NCBI RefSeq assembly: GCF_008312835.1
Contig: NZ_VSKS01000001.1
Location: forward strand, 558,001 to 622,000
Direction: 5' to 3'
DNA length: 64,000 bases
DNA from: Streptomyces marokkonensis
GTDB lineage: Bacteria; Actinomycetota; Actinomycetes; Streptomycetales; Streptomycetaceae
Shown piece by piece: positions 63,521 to 64,000 of this stretch (the stretch's first letter is position 1; each line of letters opens with the position of its first letter). The translations under genes and the position numbers were made by a program. The notes below the pieces were generated by a model. The model did not search any database and was not told the origin of the DNA. It saw only the letters and a program-made list of their open reading frames with translations.

Positions 63521-64000
63521 TCACCTGTCGGGCAGGACCACGGCGCGGCCGCTGATCCGGCCCTGACGCAGCCTGTCGTACGCCCTGGGTACCTCCTGGA
63601 GGGCATAGGTCTCGAGGCGGGCGGTGAGCACGCCGGCTCGGGCCAGCTCGATGACCTCGGTGAAGTCGGTGCGCGTACCCCAGTACGTGCCGGCGACCGA
63701 GACCCCGTACGCGGGGGTGTCGAAGCCGACCGGCAGGGCGCCCCGGCCGACGCCGGCCACCGTCACGTCGCCGCCCGTAGCCACGCAGCCGCCCGCCATC
63801 TCCACCGTGGACTGGGTGCCGACGAAATCGAGGATCACGTCCGCGCCGGTGGCGTCGGTCAGCTCGCGCACCCGCTGGGCGGTGGAGTCGTCCGAAACGA
63901 GCGTGGCGTGGGCGCCGAGCCCGGAGGCCAGCGTCAGTTTCTCCTCGGACACATCGACCGCGATCACCTGCACCGGGGTCAGTGCCCGCAGCAACTGCAC
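63521..64000 (-). CDS. Zinc-type alcohol dehydrogenase, 5' end outside window
   Basis: The visible part is the C-terminal ~159 residues of a medium-chain dehydrogenase: QVIAVDVSEEKLTLASGLGA (end of the Rossmann domain), GADVILDFVGTQSTVEMAGG, SVAGTYWGTRTDFTEVIELA, and the end ALQEVPRAYDRLRQGRISGR. The zinc-binding N-terminal half lies to the right. It is convergent with the aminotransferase, and membership of the cluster is uncertain. Confidence 0.85.
   Translation of the reverse strand: MQLLRALTPVQVIAVDVSEEKLTLASGLGAHATLVSDDSTAQRVRELTDATGADVILDFVGTQSTVEMAGGCVATGGDVTVAGVGRGALPVGFDTPAYGVSVAGTYWGTRTDFTEVIELARAGVLTARLETYALQEVPRAYDRLRQGRISGRAVVLPDR

Overview
The window is very GC-rich actinobacterial chromosome, almost certainly Streptomyces. 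Evidence: GTG/TTG starts, 4-bp translational overlaps, G+C at third codon positions, an AfsR/SARP regulator, a modular PKS, and many P450s. The gene calls come from reading the sequence and recalling protein families; no database search was run.

Layout. (1) 1-4.7 kb: an SNF2-type helicase (5' end outside the window) overlapping a SWIM zinc-finger protein. (2) 5.0-5.6 kb: a small secreted protein. (3) 5.96-15.58 kb: a compact co-directional exopolysaccharide locus. It holds an Agd3-like secreted polysaccharide deacetylase, a PelF-like GT4 glycosyltransferase, a multi-pass membrane protein, two SDR sugar-nucleotide enzymes flanking a nucleotidyltransferase, a spherulin-4 (GH135-type) protein and a GH114 endo-galactosaminidase lipoprotein. 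This enzyme set matches the fungal galactosaminogalactan (GAG) cluster and overlaps bacterial Pel; it is my main candidate for an under-described system. (4) 15.6-16.6 kb: an ArsR-type regulator and a roadblock protein. (5) 17.0-22.1 kb: a cold-shock/RNA-metabolism island with two cold-shock protein genes sharing an attenuator-like leader, a DEAD-box helicase, a small conserved protein and RNase J.

(6) 22.2-38.2 kb: a decayed accessory island. It is bracketed by two copies of an IS110-pcaL junction, one eroded (22.73-23.01 kb) and one intact (37.07-38.3 kb). Between them lie fragments of an Orn/Lys/Arg decarboxylase, a molybdopterin oxidoreductase and a glycosyltransferase, plus a Rieske/DUF2231 protein, a 1793-residue secreted RHS/YD-repeat toxin with a papain-fold C-terminus and its Imm35-like immunity gene, an IS3 element and the IS110 element. 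(7) 38.2-42.1 kb: a PcaD-PcaC fusion whose lactonase lacks its serine nucleophile, an MBL-fold hydrolase, exonuclease III, a DUF6278-like protein and a fossil ABC ATPase.

(8) 42.4-63.4 kb: a specialised-metabolism cluster. It contains an NTF2/SnoaL-like protein, a P450, a large AfsR/SARP regulator with an 11-bp-spaced triple repeat upstream, an MMPL exporter, and a CsoR-operator-linked copper chaperone. A leftward operon follows: P450, methyltransferase, P450, an internally deleted P450, ferredoxin and a frameshifted methyltransferase. A rightward operon encodes a single-module PKS, a KAS III-like enzyme and a class III aminotransferase. The PKS has Ser in place of the KS active-site Cys and degenerate DH and KR domains, so only AT and ACP look catalytically complete. 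Together these suggest an amine-bearing polyketide-derived product made through unusual chain chemistry; the product is not identifiable from sequence alone. A partial zinc-type alcohol dehydrogenase closes the window.
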